NCBI RefSeq assembly: GCF_004342915.1
Contig: NZ_SLWL01000018.1
Location: forward strand, 1 to 63,227
DNA: 63,227 nucleotides
Origin: Camelimonas lactis
Lineage (GTDB): Bacteria; Pseudomonadota; Alphaproteobacteria; Rhizobiales; Beijerinckiaceae
Reading direction: 5' to 3'
A program made the translations under genes and the position numbers. The notes beneath the pieces were generated by a model, which was not told the origin of the DNA, searched no databases, and worked only from the letters and a program-made list of their open reading frames with translations. Positions 45,554 through 57,113 of this stretch are shown in pieces (within the stretch, counting starts at the first letter, position 1; each line of letters starts with the position of its first letter).

Positions 45554-46108
45554 ATGCAAATTGGCTATGGTTGGTCTTTCCACACCAGAGATCAGCAACC
45601 GGTCTGCGACCTCGCCGCCCTGAACGCCATGGGCGCGGAGCGCTGTTTCGTTGTTTCCGACCCGTCCGACCGCTCGCTCGTCCTGGAGCAGGCCATGGGC
45701 TTCCTGCGCCCGCACGACAGTTTCCTGGTGCGATCGGTCGAGCGGCTTGGCCCCTCCATGAGCGACGTGATGAACGTGGCGAAAGCGCTGGCCGACGCGG
45801 GCGCAAAGCTCCAGATTCTGGACCTGCCGCCAGCGCCGGGAAACGTTTCAGGCGACGTGCTGGTCGCGGTGGCCCGATGTCTCTCCCGGGCGCTGGAAAC
45901 CTCAACGCCGGTCACCGCGCCTGTTGACCCGGAACCGGAGGAGCCGGCCGCGCGTCCCGGCCAGCGCGGCAGACCCGTGGCCATCGCGGTGGAGCACCAT
46001 GACAGCGTTCGCCGCCTTGTCCGGGAGCACGGCCAGTCCGTCTCCCAGGTGGCGCGGCGCTTCGGCGTATCAGCCGCGACCATCTACCGGGTCCTGTCGC
46101 GACCCTGA
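45554..46108 (+). CDS. Degenerate serine recombinase (resolvase-like) with C-terminal HTH
   Basis: The 184-residue protein has a resolvase-type N-terminal domain (IGYGWSFHTRDQQ; SVERLGPSMSDV; AGAKLQILDLP), a Pro/Glu-rich linker (about 122-140) and a Hin/resolvase-type HTH at the C-terminus (SVSQVARRFGVSAATIYRVL). The active-site region differs from the norm. The YARVS motif reads YGWSF, losing the Arg, and RLGRS reads RLGPS, losing the second Arg. Recombination is therefore doubtful, and a DNA-binding regulator is more likely. ATG 45554 follows GGGGAG. Confidence 0.72.
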   Translation: MQIGYGWSFHTRDQQPVCDLAALNAMGAERCFVVSDPSDRSLVLEQAMGFLRPHDSFLVRSVERLGPSMSDVMNVAKALADAGAKLQILDLPPAPGNVSGDVLVAVARCLSRALETSTPVTAPVDPEPEEPAARPGQRGRPVAIAVEHHDSVRRLVREHGQSVSQVARRFGVSAATIYRVLSRP

Positions 46109-46129
46109 AATCAACCCGTCAGGCCAGGG

Positions 46130-47932
46130 TCATTCACCAAAGATCTCCGGCGCGCAGTCGAGCGCCGGCGACTCCAGGCTCTCGCACAGGGCGAAACGGG
46201 CAACGGCGTGGGGCAATTCGTGCAGGCTGAAGTAACGGCACGCCTGGCGCTTGCCGAAATAGAACAACCTGTCTGCCTCGCTCAAGGCCGGATCAGCCAG
46301 ACGGGCCTCGGCGAGGCTGGCCTGCCACAGCCAGATCCAGCCAAGCGTCACATGACCGAACGCGTCGAGGAAGATGGTGGCGTTGGCGGTGCGCCGCTCG
46401 GGATCCTGACAGGCGAGCAAGGCCCGGGTCGCGCTTTCAAGCGCCGCCAGGGCGCTGTCCATCCGCGCGCAATCCGGGCCGAGTTGTGCAAAGGCGCGCG
46501 CGCCGTCAAGCGTCTGGCGGATCACGCCGATCATCTCGCGCAGGGTTTCGCCCCCGTCCGCGCCGATCTTGCGTCCGAGCAGGTCCATGCCCTGGATGGC
46601 AAACGTGCCTTCATGAATGTGATTGAGCCGGTTGTCGCGGTAGAGCCGCTCCAGCGGATAATCGCGCGTATAGCCGTAGCCGCCGAGAATCTGGATGGCC
46701 CATTTGTTGGCCTCAAGACAATGCTCGGACGGCCAGGACTTGACCACGGGCGTCAGCAGGCCGAGCAGTCTGCCAGCCCGCTCCCGCGTGGCTGCGTCGG
46801 TGGTCGTGGCGGCGTCATCCACCAGCTTCGAACAGAACAGGCAGAGCGCCTGGGCGCCCTCGACGGCGGCCTTCTGGGACAGGAGCATGCGGCGCACGTC
46901 CGCGTGGCGGATGATCGGAACCTGAGGGCTGGCCGGGTTGCGGCTGTCGGCCGGCCGGCCCTGCAGGCGCGTGCGGGCATAGTCCGCCGAATGGAGGTAG
47001 CCGGCGAGGCCAGCCATCGTGGCGGCATGGCCAACCCCAATGCGGGCCTCGTTCATCATGTGGAACATCTGCTCGAGGCCGCGATTGGGCTCGCCGATCA
47101 TCCAGCCGATGGTTTCGCCCGCCTCGCCGAAGTTCAGCAGGCAGTTCGTGGTGGCGCGCTGCCCCAGCTTGTGGTTGAGGCCAGCCAGCGCGATGTTGTT
47201 GGGGCCGGTGATGTTCCCGTCGTCATCAACGCGCATTTTCGGCACGAGAAACAGCGAAATGCCCCTGGATCCGGGAGGCGCGTCCGGCAGCTTCGCCAGC
47301 ACCATGTGGACGATATTGTCGGTGATCGCCTGCTCGCCGCCCGAAATCCACATCTTGTTGCCGCGCACCGCGTAGGTTCCGTCGCCGCGTGGCGTGGCCA
47401 TGGTGCGGATATCGCCCAGCGACGAGCCCGCCTGCGGCTCGGACAGGCACATGGTGCCGAACCAGCGCCCTTCGATCATTGCCGGCAGATACAGGCGCTT
47501 CAGCGTTTCAGAACCGAAGGCGTTCAGCAGGTTCGCGGCGGCGACAGTCAAAAAGGCGTAATTCGTCACCGGCGTGTTGGCGGCCACCGCCATGCCGGTC
47601 GCCGCCGTGTACAGCGTCCAGGGCGCCTGCAGGCCGCCGACGGCTTCGTCGAACGCCAGCCCGAAAAACCCCGCGTCCGCCCAGGCCCGCAGGGCGGCCC
47701 CTGTCGCGGCCGGCTGCTCCACCTGGCCGTTGACGAAACGCGGCTCGTTGGCGTCCACCTCCGCCGCGATGGGCAGGAAAACCTCCTCCGCCAGCGCCTG
47801 GGCCGTGTCGAGAATCTGGTCCATGGCGGCGCGATCGTACTGGGCGAACTGCGGCCGTTCAGCCAGACGTCCGGCGTCCAGCATTTCAAACAGGACGAAG
47901 TCCAGATCACGACGGTCAACGATGAGGGACAT
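46130..47932 (-). CDS. Acyl-CoA dehydrogenase, long C-terminal-extension type (DmdC-like)
   Basis: A 600-residue FAD-dependent acyl-CoA dehydrogenase of the large bacterial type with a C-terminal extension (about residues 465-600), as in 3-methylmercaptopropionyl-CoA dehydrogenases. It forms a trans-2 double bond in an acyl-CoA. The flavin-loop motif MCLSEPQAGSSLGDI is near residue 160, and the catalytic base E441 lies in HEGTFAIQG. Chain-length preference cannot be read. It lies beside a FadH-like reductase gene in the same direction, 152 nt downstream of it. Confidence 0.93.
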   Translation of the reverse strand: MSLIVDRRDLDFVLFEMLDAGRLAERPQFAQYDRAAMDQILDTAQALAEEVFLPIAAEVDANEPRFVNGQVEQPAATGAALRAWADAGFFGLAFDEAVGGLQAPWTLYTAATGMAVAANTPVTNYAFLTVAAANLLNAFGSETLKRLYLPAMIEGRWFGTMCLSEPQAGSSLGDIRTMATPRGDGTYAVRGNKMWISGGEQAITDNIVHMVLAKLPDAPPGSRGISLFLVPKMRVDDDGNITGPNNIALAGLNHKLGQRATTNCLLNFGEAGETIGWMIGEPNRGLEQMFHMMNEARIGVGHAATMAGLAGYLHSADYARTRLQGRPADSRNPASPQVPIIRHADVRRMLLSQKAAVEGAQALCLFCSKLVDDAATTTDAATRERAGRLLGLLTPVVKSWPSEHCLEANKWAIQILGGYGYTRDYPLERLYRDNRLNHIHEGTFAIQGMDLLGRKIGADGGETLREMIGVIRQTLDGARAFAQLGPDCARMDSALAALESATRALLACQDPERRTANATIFLDAFGHVTLGWIWLWQASLAEARLADPALSEADRLFYFGKRQACRYFSLHELPHAVARFALCESLESPALDCAPEIFGE

Positions 47933-48084
47933 GGGGCGCTCCGGTTGAAGGGCCTGAATACGCCGCCCTGACGCGCCTGTCGAACCCCAGGCCCGGGGGC
48001 CAGGGGCGACCGCCGCGCATCGCCGGCGGGGGCCGGCGGCAATGGCTGGTGAATGGGGCGGCGCCGGGCGCGCCGCCCGGGATG

Positions 48085-50788
<2,704 letters not shown>

Positions 50789-50874
50789 CCGCCCGCCGGC
50801 GCGCGCCGGCAAGCCGCATCATCGCGGTCATGCCCACGCTGGCCGTCGTGTTGTCCAGGGGGGCCTGCGCAAGG

Positions 50875-51714
50875 TCAGGCGGAGCCGATGGATTTTCGCC
50901 CTGCGCCACCCGCCGGATGGGTCGCGGCGCCGTGCGCGGCGATGTAACGGGCGGGTGGTTGCCCCAGCACATTCCGGAACATGGTGATGAACGCGCTGAC
51001 CGAACCATAGCCAAGGCTGTCCGACACATTCTGCACGCTCATGCCGGACGCCAGCTTTTGCAGCGCGATGATGATGTGAAGCTGCTGGCGCCAGCGCCCG
51101 AAGCTCATCGCCGTCCTGCCATGCACCAGCCGCGTGAGGGTGCGCTCGCTCATCGCCATTCTGGCCGCCCACTGGCCGACAGTGCTCCGGTCGTCAGGGG
51201 CGCGGATCAGGGCGTTGGCGATCTTCATCAGCGTCGGATCATCCGGGATGGGCATGTGCAGGGCTGACGCCTCCATCCGCCGCAGCTCCTCCAGCAGGAC
51301 AAGCGCGATCGTTTCCGCATGGGCGTCGGGCGTGATCCCCCTGGAGGTCAGACCCGCCAGATGCTTCGCCATCTCGATGACCAGCGGCGTCAGCGAGAGC
51401 GTGCGGCAATGGTCCGGCAGGCCGGCATGGGCGGGATCGATGAACAACAGGCAGATGCGGCCGTTCACGGTGACCTGGTTACTGTGCCTCACCCCGCCGG
51501 GAATCCAGACGCCGCCGCCGGGCGGAACCATCCACAGACCGTCCTGGGTCCGGCACATCACGCCGCCGCGCAGGGCGATAGCCAGTTGCCCCTTCCGGTG
51601 ACTGTGCATCGGCAGTTCAAATTTCTGGTCTTTCACCGGAACATCCAGCGCCAGCACCGTCTGCGGCGCCGCGTCCGGGTCGAATGTCTCAGGGCAGAGG
51701 CGCGGCGGGATCAT
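50875..51714 (-). CDS. AraC-family regulator with N-terminal cupin (NimR-like)
   Basis: The 279-residue protein has a cupin-type sensor domain (about 30-110: MHSHRKGQLAIALRGG, then WIPGGVRHSNQV) and a C-terminal AraC double HTH (STVGQWAARMAMSERTLTRLV and VSDSLGYGSVSAFITMFRNVLG). It is divergent from a CynX/NimT-type transporter gene, the arrangement of E. coli nimR-nimT, in which the regulator represses a 2-nitroimidazole exporter. Confidence 0.88.
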   Translation of the reverse strand: MIPPRLCPETFDPDAAPQTVLALDVPVKDQKFELPMHSHRKGQLAIALRGGVMCRTQDGLWMVPPGGGVWIPGGVRHSNQVTVNGRICLLFIDPAHAGLPDHCRTLSLTPLVIEMAKHLAGLTSRGITPDAHAETIALVLLEELRRMEASALHMPIPDDPTLMKIANALIRAPDDRSTVGQWAARMAMSERTLTRLVHGRTAMSFGRWRQQLHIIIALQKLASGMSVQNVSDSLGYGSVSAFITMFRNVLGQPPARYIAAHGAATHPAGGAGRKSIGSA

Positions 51715-51842
51715 GCGTTTTGACCGGATTTAGCAATAAAATGGCGTAATATCCCGATCCGGCGCGCGGTGCGAGTGCTACCGTGCCAACGCCTGACGTC
51801 CGCCGCCTTGCGGCCGCCCCTCCCACTCCAGCCCGCGCCGCC

Positions 51843-53033
51843 ATGTCCCTCAAAACCCGTCCTCTTCACTCCGCCTGGATCATCGCCGGGATATTGCTGG
51901 TCGCCACCAATCTCCGCGCGCCCTTCACGGCCGCCAGCCCCCTGCTGGACGCCATACGCGACGCATTTGGCATGGGCGCGAGCCAGGCCGGCGTGCTGAT
52001 CACCCTCCCCCTCCTGACGTTTTGCGCAGTTTCGCCATTCGCAGCGCCGCTGGCGCGAAAACTCGGGCTGGAGAGGGCGCTGTTCCTGGCCCTGGCGGTG
52101 ATGGCGGCCGGCATCCTCGTGCGTTCGGCGGGGCCGGCCTGGGCGCTGTTTTTGGGCACGGGCGTTCTCGGCGCCGGCATCGCCATCGGCAACACCCTGT
52201 TGCCGAGCCTGCTCAAGCGGGATTTCCCCGACCGGATCACCGGGCTCACGGCGATTTACTCAATAACCATGGGCGTGGCGTCGGCCGTGGGCTCGGCGGT
52301 GGTCGTGCCGCTGATGCACGCCTTCGACTGGCGCATCGCCCTCGGCGCCTTCCTGGTCCTGCCGGTTGCAAGCGCTCTCGTCTGGGCTCCGCAGCTGCGC
52401 GGATCCCCGCCTCCGGCGGCGGGCGCCGCCGCGCCCCGGCATGGCGGCGCTGTCTGGCGCTCCGCGTTGGCGTGGCAGGTCACGCTGTTCTTCGGCGTGA
52501 ATTCTTTCGTCTATTACGCCATCGGCGCATGGCTTCCATCGATTCTGGCGAGCATCGGCTATTCCCAGGCCGAGGCGGGCTCGTTTCATGGCGTGATGCA
52601 ACTGGCGACGGCCCTGCCGGGTTTTGTAATTGCGCCCCTGGTGCGACGGGCGAGCGACCAGCGTAGCCTCGCGGCGGCGCTCGCCCTGACAAGTCTCGCA
52701 TCCCTGGCCGGATTGCAGTTTTTCCCGGCCCTGGCGCTGCTCTGGGTCGCGGTCTTTGGTTTCGGCATCGGCGGCGCCTTTATTCTCGCGCTCGCCTTCA
52801 TTGGCCTGCGCACCGCCTCCGCGCCGCAAACCGCCAGCCTGTCGGGCATGACCCAGTCCGTTGGCTATCTGATGTCCGCCACCGGGCCGGTTCTGGCCGG
52901 CGCCCTGCATGACCTCGTCGACAGCTGGCCCATTGTCCTGCTGACCTGCGCGGTCCTGTGCCTCGTGCTGGCGTTCCTGGGCCTGGGCGCCGGCCGGGCG
53001 CTCCACATTGATGCGGACGCGCGCGACGCCTGA
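51843..53033 (+). CDS. MFS transporter of the CynX/NimT family
   Basis: A 396-residue major-facilitator protein with about 12 hydrophobic segments. CynX/NimT features are NLRAPFTAASPLLDAIRD near residue 25 and GIAIGNTLLPSLLKRDFP near 110. Family members transport cyanate or export 2-nitroimidazole; others are unknown. ATG 51843 is chosen to start at the family N-terminus; a GTG at 51783 would add 20 residues. Its neighbour is the NimR-like regulator. Confidence 0.9.
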   Translation: MSLKTRPLHSAWIIAGILLVATNLRAPFTAASPLLDAIRDAFGMGASQAGVLITLPLLTFCAVSPFAAPLARKLGLERALFLALAVMAAGILVRSAGPAWALFLGTGVLGAGIAIGNTLLPSLLKRDFPDRITGLTAIYSITMGVASAVGSAVVVPLMHAFDWRIALGAFLVLPVASALVWAPQLRGSPPPAAGAAAPRHGGAVWRSALAWQVTLFFGVNSFVYYAIGAWLPSILASIGYSQAEAGSFHGVMQLATALPGFVIAPLVRRASDQRSLAAALALTSLASLAGLQFFPALALLWVAVFGFGIGGAFILALAFIGLRTASAPQTASLSGMTQSVGYLMSATGPVLAGALHDLVDSWPIVLLTCAVLCLVLAFLGLGAGRALHIDADARDA

Positions 53034-53173
53034 ACCGCGCCGCGCTTAGCCGCGGATCCCCCCGGCAAACGTCCTTGACGGTGACCGCGCGAACATGAAG
53101 GCTTGCCCCGGCGCCGGCTCCGTCCGGCGGCCAGCAAACGCCGGTTTCCGGCGGACCACCCCGGGGGACACGC

Positions 53174-53941
53174 ATGCCCATGAAAATGCATATCCTGTCA
53201 GGTGGCCGCCTGCGCATGCGCAAGGCCATCTATTACCCGCACGCCGCGCCCGCAGAAACATTTGAGCTTCCCGTGTCCTACATCCTGCTCCGGCACGACA
53301 GGGGCAACGTGCTGTTCGATACGGGTTGCCACCCCGACATCGGCAAGGACCCCATCCCGCGCTGGGGCGACATGGCGCGTTTCATGACGCCGGTCATGAC
53401 GGAGGGCGACCATGTCCTGAACAGCCTCGCATGCGTCGGCCTGTCGCCGGACGACATCTCCCACGTGGTGTGTTCGCATCTTCACACCGACCATTGCGGC
53501 TGCAACCAGTTCTTCACAAAAGCAAAAATCTACATCCACGAAGCGGAGCTCGCCGCGGCGCGCGCGCCTGACGGCGTGCAGATGGGTTACCTTCCCACCG
53601 ACTGGGACCATCCCATGCCGATCGAACCTGTCGCCGACGGGCACGATGTCTTTGGCGATGGCCGGATCCGGCTGGTGCATTTGCCTGGACATACGCCAGG
53701 CGCCATGGCCGCGCTGGTGCGCCTCGACAGGGACGGCCTGTTCCTGCTGGCCTCCGACGCGGTGAGCGTCAGAGCCAATCTGGACGACAATTTCGCGCCG
53801 AAGAACACGTGGAACGTGGAGAAGTGCCTCGCGAGTTACGCGCGCATACGCGACCTCGAACAGCGGGGCGCGACGGTGATTTGCGGGCACGATAACGCGC
53901 AATGGCGCGGCCTGCGCCGGGGCGCCGATTACTACGCCTGA
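53174..53941 (+). CDS. Metallo-beta-lactamase-fold hydrolase, N-acyl homoserine lactonase-like
   Basis: The 255-residue protein has the zinc motif H102-L-H104-T-D106-H107, then H in LPGHTPGA near residue 176, an Asp in LLASDAV, and a last His in CGHDNAQW. Start and motifs resemble AttM/AiiB/AiiA lactonases (MKMHILSGGRLRMRK near the N-terminus). The natural substrate may be an N-acyl homoserine lactone or another lactone; no quorum-sensing genes lie nearby. GGGGGA precedes the ATG. Confidence 0.88.
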   Translation: MPMKMHILSGGRLRMRKAIYYPHAAPAETFELPVSYILLRHDRGNVLFDTGCHPDIGKDPIPRWGDMARFMTPVMTEGDHVLNSLACVGLSPDDISHVVCSHLHTDHCGCNQFFTKAKIYIHEAELAAARAPDGVQMGYLPTDWDHPMPIEPVADGHDVFGDGRIRLVHLPGHTPGAMAALVRLDRDGLFLLASDAVSVRANLDDNFAPKNTWNVEKCLASYARIRDLEQRGATVICGHDNAQWRGLRRGADYYA

Positions 53942-53991
53942 GCGGCGGCGCCATGGCGCCCCAACCTGCCCGCCCCAATCTGCCCCACCGT

Positions 53992-55497
53992 TTACAACGT
54001 TCCCGACAGGCGGGCGTGAAAGGCGGAGCTGCGGTTATCGAGGCCGCTGAACGCCACATCCACGCCATGGCCGCGATAGCGGCTGGCGATGGCGTCCAGG
54101 GCCGCGACGGTGGAGGCGTCCCAGATCTGGGCGCGGCTGAAGTCGATGGTGACGTCGGCGGGGTCGGCTGCGTAGGCGAAACGCTCGAACAGGTCGTTGC
54201 TGCTGCCAAAAAACAGCGGGCCATCGACCGTATAAAGCACCGCAAGACCGTCCGGCGACAGGCTGCGCTCGACGCTGACCACGTGGGCGACGCGGCGGGC
54301 GAACAGGGCGAAGGCCAGCAGCACGCCGGCCGCGACGCCCAGCGCCAGATTGCCGGTGGCGACGGTGACGCCGAGGGTAAGCAGCATCACCGCGGTTTCC
54401 GAGCGGGGCATGCGCCGCAACGTCGCCGGATTGACGCTGCGCCAGTCGATGGTGGTGACCGCGACAATCATCATCACCGCCGCTAGCGCCGCCATGGGAA
54501 TGCGCGCCATGACGCTGCTCAGCCCCGTGACCAGCAGCAGCAGGGTCAACCCGGCGGCCACGGTGGAAATCCGCGTGCGGGCAGCGCCGATCTTCACGTT
54601 GACGATGGTCTGGCCGATCATGGCGCAGCCAGCGACGCCGCCCCAGAAACCGGCGCAGATATTGGCGACGCCGAGCGCCCAGGACTCCCGGCCCTTGTGC
54701 GAGCGGGTGTCGGTGATCTCATCCACCAGCCTGGCGGTCAGCAGGGTTTCCAGCAGTCCGACAAAGGCGACGGACAGGGCGCTGGGCCAGACGATGGCCA
54801 AAGTTTTCCACTCCAGCGGCGCAAGGAACGGCGTCAGCCCCGGCAGGCCAGGGCTCATGTCGCCCTCGCCGCCGACATTCGGCGCGGCGACGCCGCCAAA
54901 CACCGCGATGGCGGTGACGATGACAATGGCGACCAGCGGCGCCGGAATCACCGTGGTGACGCGCGGCGTCAGCAACACCAGCGCCACGGTGAGCGCGAAC
55001 AGCGGATACACCGCCCACGGGACATTGAGGAGGTGCGGAACCTGGGCGGCGAAGATCAGCACGCCCAGGGCGTTGACGAAGCCGAGCATCACCGAGCGCG
55101 GAATGAAACGCGCCAGCCGCGCCATGCCGGTGAGGCCAAAGATGATCTGGATGACGCCGGCCAGCAGGATGGTGGGCAGGATATAGGCGACGCCATGCAC
55201 CTTGACCATCGGTCCGACTACAAGCGCGATGGAGCCGGCGGCGGCCGTCACCATGGCCGGGCGGCCGCCGAGGACGGACATGACCAGGCACAGCACGATG
55301 GACGACATCAGCGCCGTTTTCGGGTCGACGCCGGTGATGAAGGAGAACGAGATGACCTCGGGCACGAGCGCCAGCGCCGTCACCACGCCGGCCAGGGTTT
55401 CCCGCGTCAGCGCCGCCGGCGCGCGCAAGGTCGAAGCGACGGAGGGGGTATCCTCGTGGCCCTGCCGGGCGGGAGGCGCAGCAGAGGGCGCGCTCAT
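53992..55497 (-). CDS. SulP-family anion transporter with STAS domain
   Basis: The 501-residue membrane protein has about ten to twelve hydrophobic segments with the SulP segment TREThLAGVVTALALVPEVISFSFI-type start near residue 33, and a C-terminal STAS domain (about 405-500; DGPLFFGSSNDLF). SulP proteins carry sulfate, bicarbonate or dicarboxylates. ATG 55497 was chosen; the frame extends to 55866 without a ribosome site. It is convergent with the lactonase-like gene. Substrate not assignable. Confidence 0.9.
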   Translation of the reverse strand: MSAPSAAPPARQGHEDTPSVASTLRAPAALTRETLAGVVTALALVPEVISFSFITGVDPKTALMSSIVLCLVMSVLGGRPAMVTAAAGSIALVVGPMVKVHGVAYILPTILLAGVIQIIFGLTGMARLARFIPRSVMLGFVNALGVLIFAAQVPHLLNVPWAVYPLFALTVALVLLTPRVTTVIPAPLVAIVIVTAIAVFGGVAAPNVGGEGDMSPGLPGLTPFLAPLEWKTLAIVWPSALSVAFVGLLETLLTARLVDEITDTRSHKGRESWALGVANICAGFWGGVAGCAMIGQTIVNVKIGAARTRISTVAAGLTLLLLVTGLSSVMARIPMAALAAVMMIVAVTTIDWRSVNPATLRRMPRSETAVMLLTLGVTVATGNLALGVAAGVLLAFALFARRVAHVVSVERSLSPDGLAVLYTVDGPLFFGSSNDLFERFAYAADPADVTIDFSRAQIWDASTVAALDAIASRYRGHGVDVAFSGLDNRSSAFHARLSGTL

Positions 55498-55703
55498 GTC
55501 GGTGATCTCTTCCAGATAGCATAAGGGCGTCAGGCGAAAGGCGATCCAGCCAAAACGGAATTTAAGCCGCCGGCCCGAGTGGGCGCGTCGCCTGACGCCA
55601 GGCGGCGCCTGTTTACCCGGAAAAGCGCCATGGCGGAACCTGCGCCGGCAGTGGCCAGCGTTCGCCCTCACCCGCTGCCCGCAGGGCGCACCCCCGGACC
55701 TGC

Positions 55704-56927
55704 TCACCTGCCGATCATGCGCCAGACCAGATTTTTCTGGATCTCCGTCGCGCCGCCATAGATCGTCACGGCGCGTCCGAACATGTAGCTTCCCATGGCC
55801 GGCGCGGCGAACGCCGGAACCAGCGGCATGGCCTCGCGCCAGCCGTCGCGCGCCCGGTCCGCCCACACGGCGCCGGCGCGGCCCGCCAGATCAATGGCCA
55901 GCTCGGTGATCTTCTGCTGGATTTCCGTGGCCTGGATCTTCAGCACCGACACCTGGGCTGGCGTCGTCTGGTCGGCGGCGATGAGGGCGTTCAGCACCAT
56001 CTTCTCAAGCAGGCCAACGGCGATCTCGCTCTCCGCATGACGGCGGATGAAATCGGGATCGTCGGCCATCACGCCTCCGAAGTCCGACGGCAGGGTGGCG
56101 GCGAGCTTCCGCAGGTGATCAAGCTCGGCCTTGCGGCGGGACACATGGGCGTAGGAGAGGCGTTCGTTCTGCAGCAGAAAGGTGGCGTAATGCCAGCCCT
56201 TGCCTTCCTCGCCAATGCGCTGGTCCACCGGCACGCGCACGTTCTCGAACTCCACCCGGTTGAGGTGATGGAAACCGTCGATGGAAACGATGGGGTGCAC
56301 GGTGATGCCTGGCGACGACATTTCGGCGCAGATGAAACTGATGCCCGCCTGTTTCCGCTCCTCGCGCGAGGTCCGCGCCAGACAGAAAATCCAGTCCGCC
56401 CACTGGGCGTAAGAGGTCCAGATTTTCGTGCCGTTGAGGATGTAATGGTCGCCGTCGCGCTCGGCGCGCAATCCGAGGCTGGCGAGATCCGAGCCGGACT
56501 CCGGCTCGGAATAACCCTGCGCCCACATGGCTTTCGACGACAGGATGTCCGGCAGCCAGCGGCGCTTCTGTTCTTCCGTGCCGAAGGTATAGATCACCGG
56601 GCCCACGTAAATCAGCGCCATTGGTTGCAACGTGGGGACGCCCGCGCGATCAAGCTCGTCCTCGAACACATAGCGCTGCACCGGGTCCCAGCCGGGACCA
56701 CCATATTCGGCCGGCCAGGTCGCGGCGAGCCAGCCCCGCGATTGCAACGCCTGCTGCGAACGGATCTGATCCTCCCGCGACAGCACCGCGCCGGCGCGCG
56801 CCTTCTCCAGAATGTCCTGGGGGTACTCCTCCCGCAGAAACCGGCGCACCTCCTCGCGGAACGCGCCATGCAGGGCTTCGCCCGAAAGTGCCCGCGACAT
56901 TGCCTGGTTCTGCATGTGACGCCCCAT
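55704..56927 (-). CDS. Acyl-CoA dehydrogenase, FadE-like (possible heteromer subunit)
   Basis: A 407-residue acyl-CoA dehydrogenase with GWLAATWPAEYGGPGW near residue 65, the flavin motif QGYSEPESGSDLASL near 140, and a C-terminal TIYGGATEIQKN. The position of the classical MCAD catalytic Glu (YEGT) is Gly here, so another base must serve, as in related bacterial FadE groups. It is divergent from a smaller dehydrogenase gene at 57114. Such pairs can form heterotetramers in steroid or branched acyl-CoA degradation; pairing here is inference. Confidence 0.92.
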   Translation of the reverse strand: MGRHMQNQAMSRALSGEALHGAFREEVRRFLREEYPQDILEKARAGAVLSREDQIRSQQALQSRGWLAATWPAEYGGPGWDPVQRYVFEDELDRAGVPTLQPMALIYVGPVIYTFGTEEQKRRWLPDILSSKAMWAQGYSEPESGSDLASLGLRAERDGDHYILNGTKIWTSYAQWADWIFCLARTSREERKQAGISFICAEMSSPGITVHPIVSIDGFHHLNRVEFENVRVPVDQRIGEEGKGWHYATFLLQNERLSYAHVSRRKAELDHLRKLAATLPSDFGGVMADDPDFIRRHAESEIAVGLLEKMVLNALIAADQTTPAQVSVLKIQATEIQQKITELAIDLAGRAGAVWADRARDGWREAMPLVPAFAAPAMGSYMFGRAVTIYGGATEIQKNLVWRMIGR

Positions 56928-57113
56928 TCCGCTGCGTTTCCCGCCGATGCTTTTGACAAGCGCCCTTTATTGACGGGCGCTGTTGCAGTTCTCTTGCCCC
57001 ATGTGCGGGACGCCGACAAGCCGCGGCGACGGCGGCGCGCTGGCGGCCGCTTGCCCAATCGCGCGAATGCCGGCACATGTCGTGACAACGAACTGAACGA
57101 CCACGGGTGGGAA

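Noticed and set aside
46208-47971. A 587-codon plus-strand open frame
   Set aside because: Antisense to the 600-residue acyl-CoA dehydrogenase; no domain seen.
53174-53941. A quorum-sensing or quorum-quenching system
   Set aside because: Only a lactonase-like enzyme is present; no luxI or luxR homologue occurs in the window.
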